DNA from: Maricurvus nonylphenolicus
Lineage (GTDB): Bacteria > Pseudomonadota > Gammaproteobacteria > Pseudomonadales > Cellvibrionaceae
Assembly (NCBI RefSeq): GCF_042854845.1
Contig: NZ_AP031498.1
Location: 5,394,001-5,458,000 of the forward strand
Direction: 5' to 3'
DNA length: 64,000 nt
Shown here: in pieces, positions 16,480 through 25,820 of the stretch
Position numbering within the stretch: the first letter of the stretch is position 1
How the letters are laid out: every line of letters begins with the position of its first letter
The notes under the pieces: model-generated
Database searches by the model: none
What the model saw: the letters and a program-made list of their open reading frames with translations, nothing else
What the model was told of the DNA's origin: nothing
Program-made: the position numbers and the translations under genes

Positions 16480-17150
16480 CCCTTAACGGACGACGCCAGC
16501 TCAACCAGTGTTTGCCCCTGGCAGGACAGGGTTGCCTGCAACTTATCCCCAGCCTGTAGCGGGCCGACTCCAGCAGGCGTGCCAGTCATCACCACATCCC
16601 CCGGCTGCAGGGTAAAGATACGGCTGGTGTAAGCCAGTAAACGTGCCACCGGTGTAATCATCGCCTCACTATTGCCATCCTGGCGCAGCTGACCATTACA
16701 GGACATCTGGATAGCGATATTGGCCCAATCCAGCGGCTCAGATACCGGCGCAAACGCTGACAACGGACAACTACCATCGAAGGCTTTGGCCACTTCCCAG
16801 GGGTGGCTCTTGGCCTTAAGTTTGTCCTGCAGCTCGCGCAGGGTGATATCGAAGCCCAGTCCCACACCGGCAATGGCCGCCAGACTCTCATCCTCATCAG
16901 CGTCACTAAGGGTTTTACCTATCAGCAGGGCCATCTCGGTTTCGAAATGCACCACACCTCGATCTGCTGGAATGCTAAAGGGCTCAGCCGCCGCAACCAT
17001 AGCCGTGGCCGGCTTGATAAACAGGATGGGCTCGGTAGGCACCGGGTTATTCAGCTCGCGGGCATGATCAGCGTAGTTGCGCCCGACACAGACCACCTTG
17101 CCAGGTACCCAATCCACTGAACTGCCGTCTTGCCACTGATGCTGGTACAT
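16476..17150 (-). CDS. Fumarylacetoacetate hydrolase (FAH) family protein, YcgM/FAHD1-like
   Basis: 224 residues, the compact one-domain form. Family features are VGRNYADHARELNN, the metal-binding HFETEMALLIGK (acidic ligands) and VMTGTPAGVGPLQAGD near the C-terminus. Members cleave or decarboxylate beta-diketo acids such as acylpyruvates, oxaloacetate or aromatic-degradation intermediates in the cytoplasm. It lies upstream of nothing else on its strand and shares the 249-base region 17151-17399 with serA. The exact substrate is not deducible; acylpyruvase or oxaloacetate decarboxylase activity is the family default. Confidence 0.88.
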   Translation of the reverse strand: MYQHQWQDGSSVDWVPGKVVCVGRNYADHARELNNPVPTEPILFIKPATAMVAAAEPFSIPADRGVVHFETEMALLIGKTLSDADEDESLAAIAGVGLGFDITLRELQDKLKAKSHPWEVAKAFDGSCPLSAFAPVSEPLDWANIAIQMSCNGQLRQDGNSEAMITPVARLLAYTSRIFTLQPGDVVMTGTPAGVGPLQAGDKLQATLSCQGQTLVELASSVKG

Positions 17151-17399
17151 AAACCTACTTCCTAGCTATCCATTGAAAGGCGCTAAGTGTCCCCCTGCAG
17201 CCGCCGGATAGCAACCCTCACAAGCGACAGTATCGGTCTTATATCAACCCTTAAAATAGCGGCTATAGCCTGTACAAATACTGCCCAACTTGGGGCTAAA
17301 AAAGCCACGTAATCCCCAACAATTGTGGTAGAATGCCGCCCCATTTTTTAATGGCTGCCCCACAATCGGGCCGGCCGGTACTGAGTAGAGAAGCACACC

Positions 17400-18629
17400 A
17401 TGGTTAAGACCTCTCTGGGTAAAGACAAAATCCGCTTTCTGTTACTGGAAGGTGTTCACCAGTCGGCGATTGATACCCTCAAAGCCGAGGGTTACACCAA
17501 CATCGAATACCTGAAGACTGCACTGTCGGAAGAAGAGCTGATCGAGAAGATCAAAGACGCTCACTTCGTCGGTATTCGCTCCCGCTCCCAGCTGACTCGC
17601 AAGGTCTTTGAGAATGCGCCCAAGCTGATCGCTGTGGGCTGTTTCTGTATCGGTACCAACCAGGTTGACCTGAAGGCCGCGCAAGAGCACGGCGTTGCCG
17701 TCTTTAACGCGCCTTACTCCAACACCCGCTCGGTCGCCGAGCTGGTACTGGGTCAAACCATCCTGATGCTGCGCGGTATCCCCGAGAAGAACGCCGTCTG
17801 TCACCGCGGTGGCTGGCTCAAGTCTGCCGTAGGCTCTTTCGAAACCCGTGGTAAAACTCTGGGTATTATCGGTTACGGTTCCATCGGTTCTCAGGTATCG
17901 GTACTGGCCGAATCCCTGGGCATGAAGGTGATCTTCTTTGATACTGTAAGCAAACTGCCACTGGGTAACGCCACCCAGGTTCGCGACATGAACGAGTTGC
18001 TGGGCAAAGCCGATGTGGTAAGCCTGCACGTTCCAGAAACTGCCGCCACCAAAGACATGATGGGCGAAGCCGAATTCGCCGCCATGAAACAGGGCGCTAT
18101 CTTTATTAACGCTGCCCGCGGTACTGTAGTTGATATTCCAGCTCTGGCTGCCGCCATGGAATCCAAGCACCTGGCTGGTTGTGCCGTGGACGTATTCCCG
18201 GTTGAGCCGAAAGGTAACGACGAAGAATTCGAAAGCCCACTGCGCGCCTTCGACAACGCGATCCTGACCCCGCACATTGGTGGCTCCACCATGGAAGCGC
18301 AGGAAAACATCGGTCTGGAAGTTGCCGAGAAGCTGGCCAAGTACTCCGATAACGGTACTACCACCTCGTCTGTTAACTTCCCTGAAGTTGCCCTGCCAAG
18401 CCACCCGAATGCACACCGCCTGCTGCACGTTCACAAAAACGTACCGGGTGTACTGACTGCGATTAACCAGGTGTTTTCCGACAACAACATCAACATCGCC
18501 GCCCAGTACCTGCAAACCAACGAAAACGTCGGTTATGTGGTTGTGGATATCGATGCTGAATACAGTGATGTAGCGCTGAAGCAGCTGCGTGAAATTGAAG
18601 GCACTGTACGTTGTCGTGTGTTGTTCTAA
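17400..18629 (+). CDS. serA: D-3-phosphoglycerate dehydrogenase, first step of serine synthesis
   Basis: 409 residues, the E. coli-type SerA (410). It oxidises 3-phosphoglycerate to 3-phosphohydroxypyruvate with NAD. The catalytic domain surrounds an NAD-binding fold with GIIGYGSIGSQVSVLAESLG. NAARGTVVDIPAL and LTPHIGGSTMEAQENIG hold the catalytic Arg/Glu/His region. A C-terminal ACT domain (NVPGVLTAINQVFSDNNINIAAQYLQT) is the serine feedback site. GAGAAG lies before the ATG, and a TAGAAT about 70 bases upstream could be the -10 element. A strong terminator follows, so it is a single-gene unit. Codon use is typical of a well-expressed gene. Confidence 0.97.
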   Translation: MVKTSLGKDKIRFLLLEGVHQSAIDTLKAEGYTNIEYLKTALSEEELIEKIKDAHFVGIRSRSQLTRKVFENAPKLIAVGCFCIGTNQVDLKAAQEHGVAVFNAPYSNTRSVAELVLGQTILMLRGIPEKNAVCHRGGWLKSAVGSFETRGKTLGIIGYGSIGSQVSVLAESLGMKVIFFDTVSKLPLGNATQVRDMNELLGKADVVSLHVPETAATKDMMGEAEFAAMKQGAIFINAARGTVVDIPALAAAMESKHLAGCAVDVFPVEPKGNDEEFESPLRAFDNAILTPHIGGSTMEAQENIGLEVAEKLAKYSDNGTTTSSVNFPEVALPSHPNAHRLLHVHKNVPGVLTAINQVFSDNNINIAAQYLQTNENVGYVVVDIDAEYSDVALKQLREIEGTVRCRVLF

Positions 18630-18646
18630 ATAGGACACGCTGCAGT

Positions 18647-18679
18647 AAAAAAGGGTCGACTTGTTCGGCCCTTTTTTAT
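18647..18679 (+). terminator. Rho-independent terminator of serA
   Basis: AAAAAAGGG (18647-18655) pairs with CCCTTTTTT (18669-18677), with a partly paired 13-nt inner region, and ends in a T-run. It starts 17 bases after the serA stop. Confidence 0.9.
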
Positions 18680-18772
18680 GTCTGTCGAAAGTAAAACTCC
18701 ATACCTTTACCTGATACAAACCCTTACTCAAGCAAAATAACATTGCCATTTTCATCAACAAAAGGAATTGTT

Positions 18773-19015
18773 ATGAAACACCACCTACTTTTTATTTTTA
18801 TCCTGTTTCTTTTTGCCAGTCCCAACTTATTGGCGAGCAAAGCCAGTGTTAAACAATGCCAGAGCTGGCAAAAGAAAATCGATCAGTACACAAAATTACG
18901 TCAACAGGGTGGTTCGGCCAGCAAAATGAATAAGTGGCAAAAAGCGCGTAAGAAGTATAAACAACGCTGGTATGAAGGTGGCTGTCAGAAAGGCAAAACA
19001 ATGGGCAGCCTATAA
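18773..19015 (+). CDS. Small secreted basic protein, 80 residues, unknown function
   Basis: The start is the ATG at 18773, with AAAGGAATT just upstream; an in-frame TTG at 18743 would add residues before the signal peptide and is not credible. The first ~22 residues are a clear signal peptide (FIFILFLFASPNLLAS). The mature part is about 58 residues, strongly basic and rich in Gln, Lys and Trp, with two cysteines (KQCQSW and GGCQKG) that could form a disulfide in the periplasm. I do not recognise a family. It sits between serA and a convergent GST gene. Confidence 0.65.
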   Translation: MKHHLLFIFILFLFASPNLLASKASVKQCQSWQKKIDQYTKLRQQGGSASKMNKWQKARKKYKQRWYEGGCQKGKTMGSL

Positions 19016-19035
19016 AAGCCTGCCCATAAAAGGAT

Positions 19036-20064
19036 TTAAGAAAATAATACCTCGCAACCACTGCCTTGCATCACCTGCAAGGCAAAGGCCTGATCGGTTT
19101 CGTTTAACGCATCGAAAGCCTCTTTTAACCACACCAGACATTTCCCCTGATAAGGGAATGGCTTTTGTACCCAGCGGCGCCCATCAATCATACAATCTAC
19201 TTGCTCATCGCCGGCTTGCAAAGCTGCAGCATTACCCAACAAAAACGGCACATAGGTACGACCAATTTCTTGCAGCAGCGGTGACCACATCTCAGCTAGC
19301 TGCTCGCGCTTAAGCCAACCATCATCGCTGATCAATTCACCGGAGGTATCTTCCATGGCTTCCACCCAGGCATACACACGTGGCGCTTCACGCAAGGCAA
19401 TAGACGCTGGCGTGGGATCAAACAAGGCCAAACAAATCAGCTGGCCATAAATGGCGAAATCAGCCGCACCTGGGCGTTGCCCCATCACAAACGGTTGCTG
19501 AGATAGAATACCGTTTAACTCCGCCAATATATTGCTGTAGCTTTCCTCAATCAGGGGTTTGGTAACATCATTGGAGCCAACCACACCAAGGCGCCCCACT
19601 TGTCGCTCGGCAAACATTTTTTGCATCGGTGCAACGTCATCATCGCTCTGACACCAGCGTGCCTCCAACGGCAAAATAGTACCCGCCTTATCGATATCCT
19701 GTTGCTCATGCCAGCGATAGTGGAACATGGGTTTGGTCATCCACTCATCGGCGAAGTCTTCAAACAGTTGATTGAAAAAGTGCACCACGGCATCGTCGGG
19801 CACCAGGCTGCGCTCGGAAAACAAGGTTTCCAAATGCTGCAGTTGAAAGGTTGAATCCAGCATCGCGGTGTCTTTACTGGCATCTTCGTGCGCAAACCAT
19901 AACACCGGAATCATGCTGGCCAGCTTGACAGGCGGCTGCCCCTGAGTGGCTTCTGAACCCTGGCGCAACCATTGGTAAGGTATACGCCGGTAGCGCATGG
20001 CAGCGCGCATTTTACGACTATAGGGCGACTGTGGCGCCCCGATTAACTTGATGGTCTGTGACAT
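19036..20064 (-). CDS. Glutathione S-transferase family protein
   Basis: 342 residues from the ATG at 20064 (MSQTIKLIGAP). GAGGGGGAG directly before it makes it a better start than the in-frame ATG six codons upstream. The N-terminal thioredoxin-fold domain has SPYSRKMRAAMRYRRIPY, with Ser in the usual active-site Ser/Cys position. A helical GST C-domain follows (about 95-230), with RPGAADFAIYGQL, the conserved N-capping Asp region. About 100 further residues make it longer than a standard GST (~210). Activity is unproven; some such long forms are not GSH transferases. It is convergent with the small secreted protein gene. Confidence 0.82.
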   Translation of the reverse strand: MSQTIKLIGAPQSPYSRKMRAAMRYRRIPYQWLRQGSEATQGQPPVKLASMIPVLWFAHEDASKDTAMLDSTFQLQHLETLFSERSLVPDDAVVHFFNQLFEDFADEWMTKPMFHYRWHEQQDIDKAGTILPLEARWCQSDDDVAPMQKMFAERQVGRLGVVGSNDVTKPLIEESYSNILAELNGILSQQPFVMGQRPGAADFAIYGQLICLALFDPTPASIALREAPRVYAWVEAMEDTSGELISDDGWLKREQLAEMWSPLLQEIGRTYVPFLLGNAAALQAGDEQVDCMIDGRRWVQKPFPYQGKCLVWLKEAFDALNETDQAFALQVMQGSGCEVLFS

Positions 20065-20186
20065 TTTCTCCCCCTCTTGCAAGCTAACACTTGCTTATAG
20101 TTTTGCCGGTTTCCATGACCAATTGATCTTGGAAAACCTGAAATTATCTGCGAGCATAACAGTAATTGATTCCCCTGGAAGGCCCC

Positions 20187-21182
20187 ATGGCACTTTACCC
20201 TCAGACTCTGACCTGGAAGTCGGTACTCCTCCTGTTATGTCTGACAATAGGCCTGACAATGGGCCTGATAACCGATGCGGCTGCCGCAAAGCTGTATAAA
20301 TATCAGGATAAAAACGGCAAGTGGCACTTTTCCGATAAGCCGCCTAAGACCGATAAAGATATCGATGTTAAAGTCGAGCACCTGGAAAAACATGAGCCAA
20401 CCCAAAAAGTGTTTGTGCAAAACCGAGGCTCACGCCAGCGGCCACTACTGTATGTGATCAATGAACTGTACGGGCCGGTGGAAGTCAGAGTCTCGCTAAC
20501 CAAAAGCTATAATATTGACTCAAACTTTGGCTGGAACGACAGCTTTGTGATTCCCGCCCGCGGCGAAAAGCGCATCGGCTATATCAAACCTCAAAACCCC
20601 AATGCACGCTGGTCCTACGCCTACAACACCAATTACACCCTGGGCGATCCCAACTCCCAACCAGACTCACAAGCCAACTACGCGCCACCGGTACCGGCAG
20701 GAAGAGGGTTTAGAATCACTCAGGCCTTTAACGGTATTTTTAGTCATCAAGACAGCGCCAACCGTTACGCAGTAGATATTGCCATGGATGTGGGTACGCC
20801 GGTATTAGCAAGTCGCGGCGGTGTGGTGATGGATATTGAAGAAGATTTTTCCAAAGGCGGCATACACAACCGCAAGCTGGCTTACAAAGCCAACAGTGTG
20901 CGCATTCTGCATGACGACGGCACCATGGCCATTTATGCGCACTTACAATTGGAAAGTATTCAGGTTCGAGCTGGTGAGCGCGTGTCTACTGGCCAACATA
21001 TTGCCAACTCCGGCAACACCGGATTTTCCAGCGGCCCACATTTACATTTTGCGATTCATCGTAACAAGCTTCAAAAACTGGAATCGATTCCGTTTAAGTT
21101 TTCCGATCGCGGTGGTAAACAGTTTACACCGCAACCCAACTCCACATTGACCGGACATTTTAGGGTGGGGGCCTACCGATAA
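20187..21182 (+). CDS. Exported M23 (LytM) peptidase with N-terminal DUF4124 domain
   Basis: 331 residues from the ATG at 20187, preceded by GGAAGG; the in-frame TTG at 20166 is less likely. A signal peptide covers residues ~10-35. A DUF4124 motif (KLYKYQDKNGKWHFSDKPP) follows. The C-terminal metallopeptidase domain starts near ITQAFNGIFSHQDSANRYAVDIAMDVGTPV and ends with SSGPHLHFAIHR. The usual HxGxD zinc motif is replaced by NRYAVD; the His of the SHQD element ten residues before the Asp is the likely substitute ligand. M23 proteins cut peptidoglycan cross-bridges or serve as non-catalytic amidase activators. It acts in the periplasm. Confidence 0.85.
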   Translation: MALYPQTLTWKSVLLLLCLTIGLTMGLITDAAAAKLYKYQDKNGKWHFSDKPPKTDKDIDVKVEHLEKHEPTQKVFVQNRGSRQRPLLYVINELYGPVEVRVSLTKSYNIDSNFGWNDSFVIPARGEKRIGYIKPQNPNARWSYAYNTNYTLGDPNSQPDSQANYAPPVPAGRGFRITQAFNGIFSHQDSANRYAVDIAMDVGTPVLASRGGVVMDIEEDFSKGGIHNRKLAYKANSVRILHDDGTMAIYAHLQLESIQVRAGERVSTGQHIANSGNTGFSSGPHLHFAIHRNKLQKLESIPFKFSDRGGKQFTPQPNSTLTGHFRVGAYR

Positions 21183-21187
21183 GTCTG

Positions 21188-22153
21188 TTACTTATCTGCC
21201 AACCATTTGCTCAGTAATTGAAAAACCTGCTGTCGGTATTTAACAGATTCATTCACTAACTGGTGACGCGCACCGTTTACCATATAGGTTTCGGTATTCG
21301 GAAAAATACGTTCAATCTCGGAGGTGTTATACATCCAGTCCACCGTTTTATCCTTATCCCCCTGAATCACGGTAAGTTTGCGCCACTGAGTATTAAATTC
21401 AGCAAACTTCTTAATCCAGTGACGCATAGCCTTCACCCATACCACCGGAGTGTGAAGCTGCTGTAAGGGGTCGTGATGCCTGACAAAGTCCAGAAATGTC
21501 TCATCGTGCGAGCTGGGTGAAAAAACACGTACCAGATTTTTCAATATGGGATTAATCAGATAAAACAGCCAGCGATCACGTGACCAGTGATGAGTGCGAA
21601 TCAGTGGCGCTAAAAGTGCTGCCTTCTCAAGTTTATCCTGATCGGGATAGGAGCCCAGGTAATTCAGGATCACCATAGCGCCGGTACTCTGCCCCATGCC
21701 GTGCCAGGGTTGTGGTGTTTTATCGGTAAACAGATTTAGTGCATCGAATAAGACTTCACGGTACTGATCAAAGCTGTGAATGCTGCCCTGATCGCCACTG
21801 GAAAAACCATGGCCAGGCAAATCAAAACACACCACCGCCCAATCGCTTTGCAAAAGGAATCGCAGGGCATGCTGCATGGTGCCGACATTGTCGGTATAAC
21901 CGTGCACTAAAAACACGGTGCCCTTGGCATTTTGTGGTTGCCAGTGGTGAAAGGCAATATCGAACTCGCCCGCAGATTGGCTGCCAAAGCGGTAATCGAG
22001 GCTAGTGAACTCTTCGGTAAAATTAATGTGGTAGTGATTCAGGTAGCGCTGTACGTCAGGCCGTGTGATCCACGCCTGCATTTCAGCTTTCTCAACATCG
22101 AAAGCGGGGAGTTGTTGCGCTAAATCCCTGAGGGATTGATAGGTTAGCTCCAT
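21188..22153 (-). CDS. Alpha/beta hydrolase, monoacylglycerol-lipase/lysophospholipase-like
   Basis: 321 residues, no signal peptide. The oxyanion-hole HGYTDN, nucleophile elbow GQSTG (Ser within GMGQSTGAMV), acid VIQGDKDKTVD and catalytic His GARHQLVNE give a complete triad in the right order. This layout is that of the serine aminopeptidase S33 (Hydrolase_4) group, which includes monoacylglycerol lipases and PldB-like lysophospholipases. AGGACAGGT precedes the ATG. It lies downstream of fba but is separated by a terminator, so it is probably its own unit. The ester substrate is not known. Confidence 0.88.
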   Translation of the reverse strand: MELTYQSLRDLAQQLPAFDVEKAEMQAWITRPDVQRYLNHYHINFTEEFTSLDYRFGSQSAGEFDIAFHHWQPQNAKGTVFLVHGYTDNVGTMQHALRFLLQSDWAVVCFDLPGHGFSSGDQGSIHSFDQYREVLFDALNLFTDKTPQPWHGMGQSTGAMVILNYLGSYPDQDKLEKAALLAPLIRTHHWSRDRWLFYLINPILKNLVRVFSPSSHDETFLDFVRHHDPLQQLHTPVVWVKAMRHWIKKFAEFNTQWRKLTVIQGDKDKTVDWMYNTSEIERIFPNTETYMVNGARHQLVNESVKYRQQVFQLLSKWLADK

Positions 22154-22220
22154 TACCTGTCCTAACTCAAACTACCAGAGTCCTTTAATTGTTATGTCTT
22201 TATAACAAACCTGCAAATAA

Positions 22221-22250
22221 AAAACGGCGCCAGATGCGCCGCTTTTTATT
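22221..22250 (-). terminator. Terminator of the tktA-epd-pgk-fba operon
   Basis: On the minus strand, GCGGCGC, a 4-5 nt loop and GCGCCGT are followed by TTTTTTATTT. On the plus strand it also has T's after the stem, so it can act in both directions. It lies between the fba stop (22283) and the hydrolase start (22153). Confidence 0.85.
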
Positions 22251-22282
22251 TCAATTAGCCAGAGTCTGTAAAAACTATAGAC

Positions 22283-23347
22283 TTAGCTAACTTTAGCGTC
22301 CAGCTCACCAGACTCGTAACGCTCGAACATACCTTCCAGGCTGATCGCTTTGATCTTGCTGGCATTACCGGCAGTACCGAAGGCTTCATAGCGAGCAACA
22401 CAGATATCGGTCATCGCTTTGGTGGTTTCCTTCAGGAACTTACGTGGGTCAAACTCGCTTGGGTTCTGCGCCATAAAGCGACGTACAGCACCGGTAGACG
22501 CCAAACGCAGGTCAGTGTCGATGTTAACCTTACGCACGCCGTGCTTGATACCTTCAACGATCTGCTCAACCGGCACACCGTAAGTCTCAGGGATCTCGCC
22601 GCCAAACTCGTTAATCACCTTCAGCCACTCCTGAGGCACAGAAGAAGAACCGTGCATTACCAGGTGGGTGTTAGGGATACGCTGGTGAATCGCCTTGATG
22701 CGATCGATCGCCAGAATGTCGCCGGTAGGTGGACGGGTGAACTTGTAAGCACCGTGAGACGTACCACAGGCAATGGCCAGGGCATCAACGTTGGTTTTCT
22801 GTACGAAGTCTGCCGCTTCTTCAGGGTCAGTCAGCATCTGGTCGTGGCTCAGTTTGCCCACGGCACCAATACCGTCTTCTTCACCGGCTTCACCGGTTTC
22901 CAGAGAACCCAGACAACCCAGCTCACCTTCTACGGAAACACCACAGGCGTGGGCCATATCAACGGTACGCTTGGTCACATCAACGTTGTATTCGTAGTCG
23001 GCAGGGGTCTTACCATCTTCACCCAGAGAGCCGTCCATCATTACCGAGCTGAAACCCAGCTGGATAGAACGCTGACAAACAGACGGGGAAGTACCGTGGT
23101 CCTGGTGCATACACACAGGAATGTGCGGGAACTCTTCAATCGCCGCCAGAATCAGGTGACGCAGGAAAGGTGCACCGGCGTACTTACGAGCACCCGCAGA
23201 GGCCTGCACAATAACCGGAGAATCGGTTTTGTCGGCCGCTTCCATGATGGCGCGCATTTGTTCCAGGTTGTTAACGTTAAATGCTGGCACGCCGTAGCCT
23301 TGTTCGGCAGCGTGGTCGAGCATTTGGCGCATACTAATCAGAGCCAT
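22283..23347 (-). CDS. fba: Class II fructose-1,6-bisphosphate aldolase
   Basis: 354 residues. It reversibly joins dihydroxyacetone phosphate and glyceraldehyde-3-phosphate in glycolysis and gluconeogenesis. Zinc and catalytic motifs are PVCMHQDHGTSP (first zinc His), DGSLGEDGKTP, GELGCLGSLETG (Glu ligand), AIACGTSHGAYKF and HGSSSVP (His ligand). Length and the HQDHGTS version match the class IIB 'Calvin-cycle subtype' found in Pseudomonas rather than E. coli FbaA. AAGGA lies before the ATG. It is last in tktA-epd-pgk-fba, 133 bases after pgk, and is followed by the operon terminator. Confidence 0.97.
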   Translation of the reverse strand: MALISMRQMLDHAAEQGYGVPAFNVNNLEQMRAIMEAADKTDSPVIVQASAGARKYAGAPFLRHLILAAIEEFPHIPVCMHQDHGTSPSVCQRSIQLGFSSVMMDGSLGEDGKTPADYEYNVDVTKRTVDMAHACGVSVEGELGCLGSLETGEAGEEDGIGAVGKLSHDQMLTDPEEAADFVQKTNVDALAIACGTSHGAYKFTRPPTGDILAIDRIKAIHQRIPNTHLVMHGSSSVPQEWLKVINEFGGEIPETYGVPVEQIVEGIKHGVRKVNIDTDLRLASTGAVRRFMAQNPSEFDPRKFLKETTKAMTDICVARYEAFGTAGNASKIKAISLEGMFERYESGELDAKVS

Positions 23348-23480
23348 GTTGTGTGTCCTTTTAAGTTGCTTGATGCTAGATGGAGACAGTTAATCGCCTT
23401 CCTCTGCACCTTGTATTTATAACTTGTCGTAAAAAATATAAAACTGCTCGACTGGATACATAATATATCCAGCCTAAAAA

Positions 23481-24644
23481 TTATTCCGCTGCGCGCTGCT
23501 CAAGAATGGCAACTGCGGGCAGGGTTTTACCTTCAACGTACTCCAGGAAAGCACCACCACCAGTAGAGATATAAGATACCTTATCAGCGATATCGTACTT
23601 GTCTACGGCAGCCAGGGTGTCACCACCACCGGCGATGGAGAAACCATCACTATCAGCAATCGCTTGTGACAGCGCTTTGGTACCTTCACCGAACTGGTCG
23701 AATTCAAATACGCCAACAGGGCCGTTCCAGATAATGGTTTTGGCATCTTTCAGAATGTTAGCCAACGCTGCAGCAGAGTCCGGGCCGATATCAAAAATCA
23801 TATCGTCAGCGGCAACTTCTTCCGCGGGCTTTAGGCTCGCCTGCGCGTCTTCGCTGAATTCCTTACCGGTCACTACGTCAGTCGGTACAGGGATATCACA
23901 TTTTTCCATCAGCGCTTTAGCGTTAGGAATCAGAGCTTCTTCGTACAGAGACTTACCCACCAGCTTACCGCTAGCCGCCAGGAAAGTGTTGGCGATACCG
24001 CCACCGACGATCAGCTGATCAACCTTATCAGACAGGGTTTCCAGAACGGTCAGCTTGGTAGATACCTTGGAACCACCCACAATCGCTACCATTGGGCGAG
24101 CAGGGTTGGCCAGAGCTTTTTCCAGCGCGTCCAATTCACCTGCCAACAGCGGGCCAGCACAGGCAACCGGGGCAAACTTGGCAACACCGTGGGTAGATGC
24201 TTGGGCACGGTGAGCGGTACCAAAGGCGTCCATCACAAATACATCACACAGGGCTGCGTAGGCTTTGGCCAGCTCGTCTTCGTCTTTTTTCTCGCCCTTG
24301 TTAAAGCGAACGTTTTCCAGCAGCACCAGCTCGCCTTCGGCGACCTCAACACCACCTTGCCAGTCTTTAACAACAGCGACGTCACGGCCCAGCAGTTTGC
24401 CCAGATGATCGGCAACCGGCTGCATGGAGAATTCTTCAGCGTATTCACCTTCGGTTGGACGACCCAGGTGAGACATGACGATTACTTTGGCGCCGGCTTT
24501 CAGAGCGTGCTCGATGGTTGGCAGGGAGGCACGGATACGTGCATCGCTGGTGACCACACCGTCTTTTACCGGTACGTTTAAATCTTCACGGATCAGAACG
24601 CGCTTGCCCGCCAGATCCAGTTCCGTCATTGCTTTAACAGCCAT
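23481..24644 (-). CDS. pgk: Phosphoglycerate kinase
   Basis: 387 residues, the same as E. coli Pgk. It transfers phosphate between 1,3-bisphosphoglycerate and ADP in the cytoplasm. Substrate-binding RIRASLPTIEHAL and MSHLGRPTEGEY are in the N-domain; nucleotide-binding GGSKVSTKLTVLETL and the C-terminal STGGGAFLEYVEGKTLP are in the C-domain. GAGGA precedes the ATG. It is third in the operon, 81 bases after epd. Confidence 0.98.
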   Translation of the reverse strand: MAVKAMTELDLAGKRVLIREDLNVPVKDGVVTSDARIRASLPTIEHALKAGAKVIVMSHLGRPTEGEYAEEFSMQPVADHLGKLLGRDVAVVKDWQGGVEVAEGELVLLENVRFNKGEKKDEDELAKAYAALCDVFVMDAFGTAHRAQASTHGVAKFAPVACAGPLLAGELDALEKALANPARPMVAIVGGSKVSTKLTVLETLSDKVDQLIVGGGIANTFLAASGKLVGKSLYEEALIPNAKALMEKCDIPVPTDVVTGKEFSEDAQASLKPAEEVAADDMIFDIGPDSAAALANILKDAKTIIWNGPVGVFEFDQFGEGTKALSQAIADSDGFSIAGGGDTLAAVDKYDIADKVSYISTGGGAFLEYVEGKTLPAVAILEQRAAE

Positions 24645-24725
24645 TGGTGTTCCTCAGTTTTCAAATACGGTGTTGCTAATTACTGGAGTCTTACTTCCAG
24701 AGATAAAGTTAAAAAAATTTTCCTA

Positions 24726-25769
24726 TCAGCACCCTAACCAGGCACCGACCACATCCAGCATGCGGTTGGCATAACCCCATTCATTATCGAACCAGGTCAG
24801 CACCTTCACCAGTCGCTTGCCCGCCACGCGGGTTTGTCCGGCATCAACAACACCGGAACGACTATCGTGATTAAAATCGCAGGATGCCAATAATTCTTCG
24901 GTATAACCCAGCACACCATTAAAGCGATCGCTGGCAGCTTCGGCCAAAGCCTTATTCACTGCGTCCGCATCAACGTCCTGATTGACTACCAAAGATAAAT
25001 CAATCATCGAGACATTGGTGGTGGGCACACGCATTGCCTGTGCTTCAAAACGCCCGACCATCTCTGGCAACAAACGCTCAATACCACGCGCCAATCCGGT
25101 ATCCACCGGAATCATCGATTGCACCGCCGAGCGGGTTTTTCGCAGGTCGGTGTGATGGTAGGCATCAATCACCGGCTGATCGTGCATGGCCGAGTGAATG
25201 GTGGTGATCACTCCACTGTTAACACCAAAGGCATCATCCAATGCTTTAATAACCGGCACGATACAGTTGGTGGTACAGGACGCATTGGAAATAATCGTCT
25301 CGGAACCATTCAACGAATGGTCATTAATGCCATACACAATGGTGGCATCCACATCGGCTTCAGCTGGCTGGGAAAACAATACCCGCTTTGCGCCTTGGTC
25401 AATGTGTTGCTGCGCCGTGGCCCGATCGGAAAATGCACCGGTACACTCCAGCACCACATCGATATCCAGTTCCGCCCAAGGCAACTGATCCACGGCCTCG
25501 ACATGCAGTACTTCAATAGACTGATCGTCGATGGTGAGGCGATCATTTTCCACACTCACTTCAGCGGGGAAACGCCCGTGAGTGGAATCATATTTGGTTA
25601 AGTGGGCAATGGTTTTACAATCGGCGAGCTCGTTAATAGCCACTACTTGCAATTGATCCCACTGGTTGCGCTCATAAAGCGCGCGCAGCACACAACGGCC
25701 GATACGGCCATAACCATTAATGGCCAGGCGTATCGGCTTATCGTCGTGTTTGTTTGATGCTGCGGTCAT
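24726..25769 (-). CDS. epd: Erythrose-4-phosphate dehydrogenase (GapB/Epd type)
   Basis: 347 residues of the GAPDH superfamily. The Epd-type version is chosen over glycolytic GAPDH because of VAINELAD, TKYDSTHGRFP, LPWAELDIDVVLECTG and HSAMHDQPVIDAYHHTDLRKTRSAVQSMIPVDT, which match E. coli Epd closely. The catalytic Cys lies in SNASCTTNCIVP. It oxidises erythrose-4-phosphate to 4-phosphoerythronate, feeding vitamin B6 (PLP) synthesis, and may have side activity on glyceraldehyde-3-phosphate. Its place between tktA and pgk is the classic Epd context, since transketolase makes erythrose-4-phosphate. A short non-homologous N-terminal extension (MTAASNKHDDKP) is present. Confidence 0.9.
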   Translation of the reverse strand: MTAASNKHDDKPIRLAINGYGRIGRCVLRALYERNQWDQLQVVAINELADCKTIAHLTKYDSTHGRFPAEVSVENDRLTIDDQSIEVLHVEAVDQLPWAELDIDVVLECTGAFSDRATAQQHIDQGAKRVLFSQPAEADVDATIVYGINDHSLNGSETIISNASCTTNCIVPVIKALDDAFGVNSGVITTIHSAMHDQPVIDAYHHTDLRKTRSAVQSMIPVDTGLARGIERLLPEMVGRFEAQAMRVPTTNVSMIDLSLVVNQDVDADAVNKALAEAASDRFNGVLGYTEELLASCDFNHDSRSGVVDAGQTRVAGKRLVKVLTWFDNEWGYANRMLDVVGAWLGC

Positions 25770-25820
25770 CTAATACTGACTTGCTTGAAAGCGCTGGCCA
25801 ATTGAACTGCTAAACAGCAA

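Noticed and set aside
17442..18761. Open frame of 439 codons opposite serA
   Set aside because: It is antisense to an intact serA with all motifs; it runs over the serA terminator, and its sequence is low-complexity shadow.
24726..25769. Glycolytic glyceraldehyde-3-phosphate dehydrogenase (gapA)
   Set aside because: The signature segments match erythrose-4-phosphate dehydrogenase, and the tktA-epd-pgk order supports that; GAPDH side activity remains possible.
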